Source: Casuarius casuarius (taxonomy: Eukaryota; Chordata; Aves; Casuariiformes; Casuariidae). Taken from it: DNA of 64,000 nt. The stretch is from contig PTFA01000271.1 of assembly GCA_003342895.1 (NCBI GenBank), positions 744,409 through 808,408 on the forward strand. Direction: 5' to 3'. Below the pieces are notes generated by a model. That model did no database searches. It was not told the origin of the DNA and saw only the letters and a list, made by a program, of their open reading frames with translations. Made by a program: the position numbers and the translations under genes. Positions 47,670 to 60,515 of the stretch are shown piece by piece; within the stretch, counting starts at the first letter, position 1; the number at the start of each line of letters is the position of its first letter.

Positions 47670-47796
47670 TCATGGTGATGAGTCAGGTCTGAGGTCAAGC
47701 CAGGAAGCCAATCCACAGCACAGGTCCAGTGACTGTCAGGCAGGTCCATGGTGACAAGGCAGATCCAAGCTCAAGCTGGGAAGTCAGCCCAGAGAT
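47670..47796 (+). repeat. Two diverged ~50-bp units, 76 bp apart
   Basis: Unit 1 starts catggtgatgagtcaggtct at 47671 and unit 2 catggtgacaaggcagatcc at 47747. Both continue with gtcaagc(c/t) or ctcaagct, ggaag and (c/g)ca-rich ends. This looks like a remnant of a longer tandem array. Confidence 0.5.
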
Positions 47797-50700
47797 CTTG
47801 GTCAGCAGGGTCTATGGCCAAGCAAGGGCATGACTGTAGCTGAGACCAGCACCCCTACAACATAGCTCAGTCCATGACTTGATATCCCAGCCTGAGCTTA
47901 AATGGTCTTCTGGGCCTATGGGCAAAGGGTGTGGGTGGAGGCCCCAGGTGAGGTTGTTCAGGGCCATTAAAGCCTGTTAGTGCCCTCAGAGCCCTGACAC
48001 ATGTTTAGAAGAATGGATCTCAAAGGCTGTAGTTCCGCATTTATCATCAGCAGTATTAGCTATTAGAAGAAGGTGATGAAGATGCTCTGGGAACCCCAAG
48101 AGTTCCCACATTCTTCTGCACTCTTGTTGCCCATCCTTCAATATATTAATTCATCCTAGAGAGAGATCTTTATGCATCTGTGGCTTGAACAATGAACAGT
48201 TGCCTCTATAAGTCAAACAGAAAGCTCAAAGAAATTAACAGAAAGCTCCTTTCCTGTGATTTGAGTGGCCTTTGAATCATCTCTGAACATGCAGCAGCAC
48301 ATCAGCACTTATTATGCCGGAAGCCAGAAAGGCATAGTGTCCTGAAGAAATTATTCCCATTTACTCACTTGGTTGCTGATTCAAATGTTCATTTTGCTGC
48401 TGTTTTCCTCTGCAAAGCCCCCATTTCCACACTTTCACATGTGCATTGCTCTGGTTAACCCCATCGCTAGTACTGCTCCAGGGGTCTCTTAGTTAGTGAC
48501 ATAAGGGAAAACAGCTCTGATTAATTTTGCTTCCAAATTATTTACCCAAAAGGTTATATATTTCACTTCTTGATTTCAACTGGAATTTGTTTGTATTTTT
48601 CAATGCAAAATGAGCTAAGAGATTATTATTATGACTTACTCATGAACAGCCATATAGTGGAGATGCACTGGGTGCAAGAGTCACTCTTTCCACGCTCCGG
48701 TAAGATTTCGTCTGAGCAGTGAAATCTGAGTTCAAGTAAAAACAGGACAAGTTTGGTTTAAAACAAAATAGTGCTCTTGATTCTGGAAATTTTTGAAAAA
48801 GAGAAGAAATGTTCAGAAACACCCTTGGTTATGGGGAAGCTACTCCACAGGACAGCTTTCAAGTGGGACAAGAGTCAGTACCTCCATCAGCTTGGTACTT
48901 ATATGATACTTACAGAGACAGCATAGACACATTGCTGGTGTGTTGGCGTGGACATCTTTGTGTGTGTGTGTGTGTTTGTACAGATTCAGATCTCCTTGAC
49001 ACTTTGCGCTCCCTTTTCCTCTGGTGAAGGATCTCTCTCTGACGTATTCCAAAAGGACTAAAAAAATGGAAAAAGTTGGAAGAACTGCCTGGAGAAGTGG
49101 CCAAAAAATGTTTTACCTCAAACAGGCAGAATACGGTCCGTAGAATATGGACCTGGCTTAGGGATTACAATTTCCATTGTTTAATTTTTATTTTCTTATA
49201 AAAAGAATCCCTTAAAATTTTGAATCTGGTGTTTTCTCCTCCCCACTGGTAGAAGAATTTCTCTATTCTTTTAGTGTGTTTATATCACTGAATTTTTAAA
49301 GCTAAAAAACCTAGGATGATGACATGCACTTGACTTGCTATTTTACCAGCCAACAGGCCAAGTCAGAACCCTGTTTATCTGATGCCGTATAAATAGTGAA
49401 CATGCTCCAAGAGCCATAAAAGCTAAAAGATAAAACAAAACAGATGAAGTAAAAAAAGAAATGGTCTACAGGAGAAGTGAGAAGGAAGACACCGCACAGC
49501 ATATTTCCTGTTGGTAAATCTGAGTGCGGTATCCAGCAGCCCAAGGACAGACGGCCAAACTGCTGGGACCGTTGGCTGTCTTAGGGACTGTTCCTGTTTA
49601 GTTATATTCCTTTTGCTTGCTGATTTGTCTGTATCTGTCCTCCCAGGGCTTCTCATCCACTGTCTAGCTTTTTGTTATATGTACAGAGAGCTACTAGCAG
49701 AATGAGACTGAGTTTCTCAGAGAGGCTCCAGCCTGCTTCCCTAATCACAGCAGCTCTGTCCCTGACATGTTTACACCAGAAGTAACTCTCACTCTTTTTC
49801 TTTAGCAAGAGATAAGGTGTGGGAGGAAAGCTGTGGAGGGCCTAGGTCAGAGAAGGAAAGCGATATTAGAAGCAATCAGAGAATGAGGACACAGAAAATA
49901 GACCTGAACAATTTCCAGAAATGTCCCAGGAGATTCTTGCTTTATTCAATGCTTCACATTTCTGCCAGGCTATTTTTATCTCAGCCCTGAATGTGTCCAT
50001 CTCAGTGTATGCAGCTAACTTGGTAATTTTTAACTCATGGGTCTAATTGAACTGTTATTGAATGTGATTAATTAGGACTGGAACAAGCCTTTAACAAAGA
50101 ATTTATCAGATCCTTTCTGCTCCCTCTGCTGACTCACTGCTTCCCAATGGCTTTCAAACTCATAGCTTGGGTGTGCGCACACAATCCTCGGCAGCTCCCA
50201 GTCAGTTGACGCCACTGGAACCTGCTGCCTTACGGACATGATGCCAGCATAGCCAGCCAGCCTGCCCTCCCACCCCAATACCTGCCACCAGGTGGGCCAG
50301 GTTTTTGCTTACACACTGCATCTTCGAGAGCACTGAGACTGGCACAGTAGGTCTCTGCTTGGAGCCACAGTGCTCAGGTCAGATTAATTGAGCTGGAATA
50401 ATGCACACATCACAGCAGGAGAACAAAAGTATTTGGAAACAAGCCTATCTATGCTCCTAAATTTCAATGGGAACTTAGATTCTAAGTACAGATTAGGGCC
50501 TAAATATCTTTGTGGCAGAAACACAGTGGCGGAAGGTTTAATATTACTTTCAAATGTGTTAGAATGAGTTATGGTAACTCTGGAAATATGTATGTATGTA
50601 CACACAGAAATACATACATACATTCATTTCAAGTCCAGGGCTTATTGTGCATCTTTTTATATTCTTGACTAAAATGACTTCAAATGACATCAATTTCCCA

Positions 50701-53700
50701 GTCTAATTGTACTTGGAATCGAAAAGTAGTTCTTTTCATTGGTTCTGAACTTGTCATTTTTGATTTCACTGGCCATCTCTTGCTCTGTCTATTCCCTACG
50801 GAAGGGAGAAATGCACACCTTAACTCAGAGGTCCCTAGGTAGGCAACCTGCTGTCAGTCCCTGGTAAGGGGTGTCAAAGAAATGGAGCAATCTGATGCCA
50901 TGTGCCTCTTCAGAGGACAGACCCCAGATATAGGCTCTGCCTGCCTACATCAAGTCAATGTTCCTGTAACTTCTGCCGAGTACAGGAGAGCAGATAGTGC
51001 TACAGCCCATACCCAGGAATAGTTGTATGCTTTCTGGAACAAGCACTTCCAAAGCAAACTTGTGTGGCCACGAATAGAGCTAGAGGAGAAATTTTAAATG
51101 AACAGTTTGTCAGTCGAAACATTGTTTTCATTTAAATGAAAAAGCAGGGTGGTGTAGGAAAGCCGAAAACAGAATGAAGGTTTTCTAAAATGTTGAAATG
51201 CTGTTTTAAATTGAACACTCCCATTTTTTATTGCAAAGTGATCTTTCAAAATGAAATTATTTTAATTACTTTTTATGGTTGTTTCAAGGGAAGTGACATT
51301 TGTTTTCAAACCAAAATTCAAAATACTCTGAAATTATGAGACTTCTGAATGCTCAGTTCTGCTTTGGGACAGCTTCAGGCCATAACCAGTCAAAAACTGG
51401 AGAACTCTCAAACTGATCTGAGTTAAAAGTCACACAAGTCATGAGAAATTAGCACATTCTTTAAAAATGGTTTCAAACACTAACTGACATTCATTTTCCG
51501 TATGTAAGACCGAGCTTCTTCAAGGTTTGCATGAAACTGAGGCTTCAGATAAACTTATTTAGGGAATAGCTTTCATATTCTCTGAAAGCAGATGGAAGAA
51601 TTCAGGTCCTGGCTCAAGCAAAACCCAATTTATTAAGTTAACTAAAAATATGCCTAGGCAAATGCTAATTCACAGAGAATTATGGCAGTTTGAAAAAACA
51701 AAAACAAACAAACAAACAAAAAACCCAAATCCTTCCTGTTGGTTTGTTTAGTGCCTGAAAAAGACACTGAATCCAGATGTTTCACCCCTGGCCCAGCTGA
51801 AGCACAAAGGGACAGAGGGCTGGCTGAGTAAGGAATCAAAGCTTTGGAGAATATAGGACTTAAGTGCCTGTCCTGTTCTCCTTAGCTGGGTATGCGCTAC
51901 TTAGACACTTTGAACAAAGAGAGATGCAGCCTGGCATCAGCTCAGCTCAGGTATTATTTTAAAAATGAGGCACAGCAGACTTAGACAATTGGACCGAAAC
52001 ACAAACAAAAGTGGGTTGATAGCTATTTACACTAGAGTTAGAGTTCTCTTTTTTATGATGTCTCAACTTACAAAAAATACACACATTTAATTCTAATTTA
52101 CCAAGACTTCAGTATATTCATCATCATGGTAACGTGTTTGGCAGGCTTTGGCACCTGAGACCAAATGAAAAGAAATGAGGAAAAAACAAATATGTATTAA
52201 GAAAGACCAGTTCTACCCACTTATTTGAGCTAATCAATCTCATCAGTGCACTGCTCAGCAAACAAAAGCCAGGCAGAATCAGCTGTCCTCCCTGATTTGA
52301 CTGGGGAATTTAGAGCTAGTAGAGTGTGTCATTTGGGAGGTGAGTACATCATTGTTCCTCCTGCCAGCACACCAGAAGTCCTATATTGCAAGTATCAGAC
52401 TCAAGTGGGGAAACAAGAGTTAGGAATCAAGTAGCAAAGTTTTGGAATTAAAAAAACACATCTTGGTTTTTATCAGTGGTAACGTCAGTAGATAGTGTGG
52501 AGTTACTTCTAGTGTATAAACTAAAGGCAATGTGTGAACAGTCTCTAATTCTTTTTGTCTGGGCCTCAGGTCCCTATCTACACACATGGGATATCTGTAT
52601 TTTTTTTACTCAAAGAGGATTTGAGAGGATGCAGAGGTCAAAGTGGGGGGAACGGGAGGGGGAAATTCTCAGATAACATACTATGTAATCTCAACCGCTC
52701 CTTGTGTAGATGCAGCACCACTTCCAACCGTCTAGCAAATGCCCAGGCAACAGTACAGCCATGCCAGACATATGGAGCTTAGGACCCTGCCCAGCACTTG
52801 AGATAGATGCTGAGGAACCAGTCCTCATCGTTGTCTCTGTGTCATTGTCACATTCACAAGTGTGAACTTACCCATCCCTTGAAGTGTGTCTGACAAGTCT
52901 TGAGGGTGTGCGATTTTGCAGTGCCCTGTAAAGAGATCTAGATCTTTTCCAAGGTCATAAGATGCTGCTCCTGTCCAGCATGGTCAAGACCAGTCCTTAC
53001 TTTCAATGTGTTTGGGTCAGGCCGTGGTGGAACATTTGATTATTACCAGGTACTAAAGTTCCTTTTTCTTTTTCATCCCAACAAATGTTTCTCTGAGCCA
53101 AACACAAAGAGTTATATTGTACACAGTCTTTGAAATGTACACCTCATTTTCAAGGAGGCTGTTTCAAGGAGGGCAGCATACTTGCAGGCATTTTGAACCA
53201 GTAAAAAAAGGAAAAAGATAATGCAACAGTGGAGAACTGGAGCGTGACTTTTCTCCTGTTTGCTTTTTTTCTCTGCCAGAAATAATTCAATACTGTGGAG
53301 GATTTCTCTGCAAAGTCACTCTTTGCTTTCCCCTCCCTCTCCTAACATTTAATTCCTTCCAGCTATAATAGTTATTTATTCTCATGATGTTTTAAGAAAT
53401 AGCTCATTTGTGAAGTAAAGTATTATTATCACCTGTTAGACAAAGGAAATTGTGGACGATACGGTGCTGTAACCTCTCCACAGGATAAGAACAGACCAGG
53501 AGGAGCTCAGGTGGGAAACCTCGTCTGGAAACCTCCTGGGCTACAGAAGTTAGTGGGTGCTGCAGGATGCAGTTCTCCTTTCAGTCAGTTATAAACCACT
53601 GTGTTTGCAGAAGCAGTATATCATACATTAGCATCATACACAGAGGCCAGGACTATTTGCATTCACTGAGTTGCTAATTTTTGCTAAAGTTGATTATGTC

Positions 53701-56700
53701 CTTAAATCCAAAGACTGTATGCTGAGTTTCAAGGGCTATGCTTGTAAGATACTTCCATACAGAGATCTCATCCCTCTAAGGAAAGTACAGGTTGGCCGAT
53801 GAGTTCTCTCTGTATCAGCCTTTTTTTCTACGGAAAGAGTGTCCACAAAGGCCTGGGGAAAGGGTGGGCAAAAAGAGGGCAAGGCTCCTATGGAAATTAT
53901 CTAGAAAAGGATGAAGCCCCAGTGTCAGCCATTTCCCAAAGAACAATTGCAGTTCTGAAGAGTACACCAGAGAGGGTAGAAAATGGGTTTTATGGGTGCT
54001 GATGGCACAAAGCACTTTGTTATATCAGACTGCATAGATTAAACAGAGGAGGATAAAGTAGATTTGATAGGATATCATTTTGTCAGAAGCATTAAAAATC
54101 CTTAAAATTTTCTAAAAAGTTGTGAGAAAACAGCATTTAAAACTTTAAACTATTGAAGAAGTAATATCTCCTAACTGAAAAAAAGAAGTCTTTTGGCAGA
54201 AGATCAGAACTATTAACCTTTTCCAAAACACACTTTATTTATTTGCCATTTTTAATTATAAACTATTTTAACAAAAAATGTATAGCTGAGCTAGACACCA
54301 AGTTTTGTTCTAATTTTCAGCACCATCATGAACTTCATTCATGGTTACTGCAGCTGGGTTGCTTATGGGTAAAACTTTAAGATAAAGTGATTCTTTTGTA
54401 TTACTTGAATGGTGATTGACATAAGGTGGGGCGTTAACACCTCTGTGCGTGTGTGTCTGTTTGTATCAGAGAGAGAGAGAAAAAGAAGTTTACACTCAGT
54501 AGTTTTATGGAAATCCCCAAAGAATAAACCAAGAAACCTTTCATAACCAGCCACTGTATGTTCAGAGATCTTGCCAATACTTGAACAAAATGATCCTCCT
54601 GGCTCACTTCTGGAGGACATTAATGTAGTGAGGTGGAAGAAGTAGCATCTGCTTTTTCACCTCCATGTCTTCTGACTCAGCTCGGAGCAGGGCATGCTAC
54701 TGGTCTGTTGCTACCTATCCACTAGGCTGCACATGGGCAACTTCTTGAGGATCAGATGTGAGTCATCTCGTCTCACTTGGTTTCTCTTCTTTCCCTCTCA
54801 AAAGAAACAGTCTCAGATGATTTGACTTACTTCTTTGTCACCAGCAAAGCAAAGTGTGTACATTTAGGTGAGAGCGGGAGGCTGGTGTGCAAAGAATTGG
54901 CCTGCTCAGGTATGATAGCAAAGAACACTTAATCCCACTCCTGACAGCTCAGGCTCAGTCATATGGCACCCACTGTGCCCCTGTAAAGCTCTAATTACTG
55001 TACCTTAAGCAGCTCTGACAAACGAAAGATTTAATCACAGTCATCTGAAGTGACAGCAGAGGTGAATGGTGTGGGAGGTGAGCAGACGTGGAGATTTGTG
55101 TTTGTGTGGTGCTCAGTGGGTCATGGGCCCTGAGACCGAAGGCAGAGCAAAGTCTCTGGCCATAGGCAGTGGTGGGAGGCTGGTGCTGCAGGTGTGTAGG
55201 ATTGCTCCCAAGAAAACAAATGCCTCCATGTTAAATGGTTTTCTGGGTATGTTTCCAGCAGAAAAGAGAAGAAAAATGACAATTGCAACAATATTTGGGA
55301 ATTGTGATATATTAATATTGCAGTGAAGGGAAAAGAGAGCTCCTTATCTAAAAATATCAGTGGAACTCTACAACCAGAAGCTAAGAGAAAGGTATTCTAT
55401 GGTTTAGGATGAAGCAAAGGCTTGTTTTTGGAGCAGGATTCCTGTAGCTGAGATATAGCCTGTGACAAGCATCAGGCATTGAAAGAAGAACCTGCTATCA
55501 AGGAAGACCCTTGCTGGGTTGCAGTGCAAACAGTGCTGGTCCACCGAGCATCGCTGCTGTCCTTGTACATTGACGCTGGGTAACGTCAGCTGGGCGGCAG
55601 ACAACAACTCAGTCTTTTCATTTCATGAACTCTTGTAGCTGTACCGTCCAGGCTGCTCTGAGGTTGGACTGAAGAGAACAGTTTTATATCCCTGTGTATC
55701 ATCTATTGTATCACATGTCACTGTAGTATACACTAGACGTATACAGCAGCAGGGCTGTGCAAGTCCCTTTCCAGTGAAAAATGTATTGTGGCGTGAAATT
55801 TGGTACAATGCCAATCTACTCTTGAGGCCTGTGGCACATGCAGCTCCACCAGAGGAAACCCAGCTTTGCTCCCTTTTTGAAGTGGGTTTCCCAGGCCCCA
55901 ACAATTCAGTATGCTGAACAAATAAGAACTTTATTAACAGTGAAATAAATAAGAGCACTTATATTTTAAGCACTCCCTATCTGTCACAACAAAAAATAGT
56001 TGCATTTCACATGTTTGGGAGACAGATGGATGACACACAGCATGAAGGGCCAGACAAATCTGAACTCTGACTCATTTAATTTCTTACTATTACTTTGCAG
56101 TTTATGCAGGAATTGCTTAGCCATGAAGCCTTCCAGTTAACTGACTGTAGGGTTTTCTAAGGCTATGTCCACATTAGAAGGTAGCACGGACCAAGAGCAG
56201 AGCCATAGACTGAAATAATTTGTACTGAGGACCTCACCTCCACAATATATGCATTTCAGGTTGGGATTCATTATTTTTTAAATTCATGCTATCCACAATC
56301 TGTTCCTAGGGACTGATTGCCCAGTAGTGACTGGAAAAAGATTAGAGAATGGATTAGAGCAGCACATCTTCCAGTTTATTTTCCTCCAGAAGGAAACTAA
56401 CTCAAGTACTCTTAAGATGGCTCCACAATGCAAACCAATTTATTTCCAAATTGAGCTCCTGATCTGAACTGAAACACTAACGCAGACACACTCTCAGGTC
56501 TTTACAATGGTTCTAATTAACGGATGTGTAATCTCAATCCATATTTAGGGAGAACAACATAATCAGCAGTGTCAAGAGAAAAATGTATTCCTTGAATACT
56601 TGTATTCTTTGGAATCACACCAGACTAGACATTACGGTTACTAGGGAGCTGAGATGAATAAGCTTTGCTCTGCCTGGAGCGCCGAGTTTTTTGATTTATC

Positions 56701-57789
56701 AGTTTTATCAACCCTCCAGCCACATATAAAACTAATGTAAGAAACTTCCCATCTTGTTGAGTAAGGGATGGGCCTATTCCTCTTTCTGTTAATCTCACCT
56801 GACCTTGGAGGTGGTAGGTAAAGGCGGGGAAGAAGGAATAAGGAAAGAAAAATAAACAAGAAATGAAGCAGGGGATAAGATCAACACTACTATTCATTTG
56901 TCCTAAGTATATGAGATAAATTAAAGAATAGAGATCTCTATCTGGGCAAAATGTGCATCCAGTACCCTCCTTCTCCACCACTGAAGTAGGAAATATGTAG
57001 TTTATGCCCAGCTGGGACAATCTCCAGTGAATGGCTTTGAGGCAATAAATCACAGAAGCTGGTTTGTCCACATTTCTTTCTTTTCTTTGGACTGTTTGGC
57101 TAAATCTCCCACAGAGAAAGTTACGCCATGCAGGGGATTCAACAAAATGCATGAAAAATGTACTCAGGTCACCTACAAATTCTTCAGCTCTGGCCAAGCT
57201 CCAGTTGTGGCTTTAATACAAGACAATGCCTTACTGCTCTCCTTCCCTGAATCTTATGAGGGCAGCTGTTTAAACATTTATCATTAAATGTTTCAAAAAA
57301 GAGAGCTCACTAGTACAATGATGCTATTTGAGCCTTCAGTTTTGTTTCCGGGACCTATGGAACACATGCAGGTTTGGGTGGAGTCACTTTATAGTCCCAC
57401 TGTTGGCGTAATTTGCTCACATTCATGCTAAATAGTTCACTATTTTTTTTCTGATTTCCTGATTCTTCACAAACTGTTTCAGCAAATCCAAAGGTGTGGT
57501 AAGGAACCAGCAGGCTGGAAAAAGGTCTGCTTAGAGCTGCATTAAGGAGAACCTGAACTAGAATAGAGCCAACTTTCTTTCTCATGCTGCTTCCAACTGT
57601 TCATCGTATCTATTCTTTCTAATCATTTTTTCAGATTCATATAGCCCATCCACATGTAAGGATGCTGTGAATGCTGAAAGTTTACATGAGGGCCAGAGCA
57701 AGTTCCCAGAAGAGAAATCTGTTGAGGGTTACTGAGCACATAAAAAGTCCTTCTGGCTCTGGCAGTTCCTGAGCAGAAACTTGTTGGAG
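47797..57789. other. Gene desert, third part
   Basis: No gene recognised. (TG)n at 48959-48974, a CAAA-rich run at 51693-51723, GA repeats at about 54471-54482 and a 13-bp hairpin at 50588-50623 are the visible structures. The longest open frame is 190 codons on the minus strand (56625-57197), with no recognisable domain and low-complexity hydrophobic runs. Confidence 0.55.
50588..50623. repeat. Perfect 13-bp hairpin
   Basis: ATGTATGTATGTA (50588-50600) and TACATACATACAT (50611-50623) flank a 10-nt loop. Likely a TATG microsatellite that has inverted on itself. Confidence 0.7.
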
Positions 57790-57920
57790 TTGGGAGAGTC
57801 ATACATCCTTGCTACGTTCTTGCACACTTTCCTTGGGATTGCTTTTGTCACTGCTGGAGATGATGCACATAGGGATAGACGGGCCTTTGGACTGAGTTAA
57901 TATGGTCACTCTCATGGTCG
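57790..57920 (+). repeat. CR1 LINE 3' fragment, 'cctttggtctga' subfamily
   Basis: Contains gagagtcatacatccttgct, cactgctggagatgatgcac, then tagacgggcctttggactga and gttaatatggtcactctcat, following the CR1 end 'agatgggcctttggtctgacccagtatggtcattcttatg'. Confidence 0.68.
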
Positions 57921-60280
57921 TAGGAGACTGATGGTCACTTAGAAGGGGAAACAGGATCCTTTTCCTGTGGATAGTCAGCCTCCAAAAGGGGCAACGGTCA
58001 GCCCATTTTATAGCAGGATGCTAAGAGCTACCATTTGCATGACCTTTCAACCTGAAATTATGAGTCAATGGTATAAAAATGAAAAATTCTGATTTCCACA
58101 TTCAGAGGTCATGTGGGCCTGTGGATCTCCTCTACGTTTTGGAAACATGAGTTCTGAAAAGATCCGATCCCTCATGAGAAGGCAGATTATTAAATGCATG
58201 TGTGGACTTTATGGCATATGTTTGAAGACTCCCAGCTTGCCTATGCTGTTCAGTGCCATGTGTGTAGTAGGAAAAAGCTGCACGGCCAGCTGGTCTGCAT
58301 TTAGTGCTAATCTGAGCCTCTGTTTGCCTTTCAACAGCCAAATTTCTTTGACCTGGTTGGCTGAAATGAGGGAACTAATGCTGTACTTAATGGTCCATTT
58401 TCCAGAAGTGGTAAGAACTTACAATTATCCCTGTGCTCAGTGCAAGATGTGGCTGCTTAGTAATCCTAAAGTCCAGACTAGGCATTCAGATGTCTCATTT
58501 TATATAGGCAAAAGTAAAAAATGTAGCCTTAGATCCTTATCCTACTTGCAGACTAACTACAGTGAGGGGATCAACAGATACTGTGGGCTTCCACAGCTCT
58601 GGCACCACTCTGCACCTCCTGGGCTGTGCAGTGGGTAGTCCACCAATCTGATGAATGTGAGAATTGGAGCTGTATGCCCAGCTGGTGTAAATCCACAGCC
58701 ACACTGACTGGCTCATCCTGGCCCTTCCATCCTCATTTGGGTTGCCACAGAACTGCCTTGGCTATTACATGCACCCCCCTCATTTCAGGGATTTTGAGGT
58801 AATAACAGATCTAAGATAAATGGTTTTCTGTGGGGCATTTGCATAACTCAAAATGCAATTATCATTTCTCAGGAACATGGCTCAGGCACAGGCTTTGTTG
58901 ATTTTGGCTCAGGGTCAGATGTACTGACTCGCCTAAGGTGCTATTTATGAGCTGACTCCACATCTCAGGGGTGAAGCACTAGGGCCTGAAAAGCCTTTCC
59001 TGTACAAGAAAAAAGTATTCCTGTACTCTGGAAAGGGAAACCCTGCTGCTCACACGAAGTCTCTTGCCAACCCAATGCAGACCCTTTCCATCTCATGCCC
59101 AGTCTCTGTGTGGCACCAGGTATAGGTGTACCAGTTATTGGCAGGTGGCTCATTTCTCCTGTGTAAGCTGACCATTCCCCATATGAGCAAGACAAGTGTA
59201 GGTGGGCAAGTATGGAGTAATAACAATCAATTGCAGGCATTGACTTGACTCTTGGTACTTAAAAGCTTGTAGCAGAGTTGGCTGAAAAATGAATTTTCAG
59301 GTCTGTGAAAAAGGTGAAAGATTTTTAAGTGCTTCATCCAAAGCACAGGCTTTGTTCCAAAACTGGAACTGCTTGGGTTGAGGTCTCTTTTGGTCGGCAG
59401 ATCTAGAAATTCACTGATTATTTCGGAAACTGAAACACTTCTGTTCTTAACTTTGGGAGCCTTAATGCTCAGTGAGATGCTGAGAATCTGGAAAGATCAG
59501 AAGGACAACTATTAGGTTTAAAGTCAGGCTTCTTGCTCCATAGACACTTTCCAAAGGATTTTAGTGAACACTGACCTGACAAGCAGCTTACTTCTGGGAC
59601 TATATCAACAACATAGTCTTACACATTTGACAGTTGGGGTTTCATTGACATCTTTTATTCTTCTGGCTTAGATGTGTTCAGCTGGGTTTTCTCAATATGC
59701 TGGAGATGCAGCCATGCTAAGAAGATAATATTCTTGCTCCTGGAGTTGTCATCTCCCAAGATTCAATCCTCCACTCTGCCTTCTCACTCCACTTTTCCTC
59801 AGTTAGTTCCATACCAAGTTTGAGGGGTGATTCCTGATCTGCAATGTAGGATGAGTGACTCAGTGAACATCCAAACCCTGTATGCAGATATGTTAGGAGT
59901 TTTCATTCTGGAAGAGAAACAACTGAGGTAAAATATGACAGAACTACTTCAATTCGTGATGGGCCTGCTGAGGATGAAAAAGTGACTATAGCTTTCTACT
60001 TTTTCTAATACCAGCACAGGGAGATTCGGTATGAAAGGATCAAGCAGCATATTCTAAACAGACAGGAGGAGGTACCTTTTCACACAATGCCCAGTTGAAT
60101 GCTAGGCCTTTTGACCAAGAACACTGTAGATCCCAAAAGGTTGCTGCAAAAGGCAGACAGAAATTCGAGAAGAAAGCTTCAGCAAGAGCATTAACTACAA
60201 AGCTCACAGGTCTGGCTCCCAAAGTCTGAGTAACAGACCACACTTGTCTGGGAGATTCCTCTGGGGAAATGGCTCAATAT
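57921..60280. other. Intergenic with a 175-codon open frame
   Basis: The open frame at 58111-58638 has no recognised domain, sits in ordinary-composition DNA, and has no gene context. I treat it as chance. No other gene seen. Confidence 0.5.
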
Positions 60281-60380
60281 GTTCTTCCTTTGGTATCCGT
60301 TATTAGACACTGAGACACCTGACTAAATGGATGCTGGGCTACAAGGACCCTTGTCCTGACCTTATGTAGATGCTCTTATT
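60281..60380 (+). repeat. CR1 LINE 3' fragment, same subfamily as at 57790
   Basis: gttcttcctttggtatccgt, tagacactgagacacctgac, taaatggatgctgggctaca and aggacccttgtcctgacctt parallel 'ccttcctctggcatc…ggactagatggaccttggtctgacc'. Confidence 0.62.
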
Positions 60381-60420
60381 TAAGCAAAGCAATATCAACC
60401 ATGCTGATACTGTCCTGAAA

Positions 60421-60515
60421 AACCAGAAAAACCTGAGAAACCTCTGGGCAAAACTGATTGTGCCCGAAACCAGGTAAACCTGGTTAATCCCAGTAATTAA
60501 TCCCAATAATCCCTG
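60421..60515. promoter_or_regulatory. AACC palindrome and triple TAATCC motif cluster
   Basis: AACCAGGT-AA-ACCTGGTT (60468-60485) is a perfect palindrome of the grainyhead/TFCP2 half-site type. TAATCC, the core of OTX/CRX/PITX-class homeodomain sites, occurs at 60485-60490, 60498-60503 and 60507-60512. Function is inferred only from motif density. Confidence 0.3.

Noticed and set aside
56625..57197. 190-codon minus-strand open frame
   Set aside because: Hydrophobic low-complexity runs, no domain and no gene context; treated as chance.
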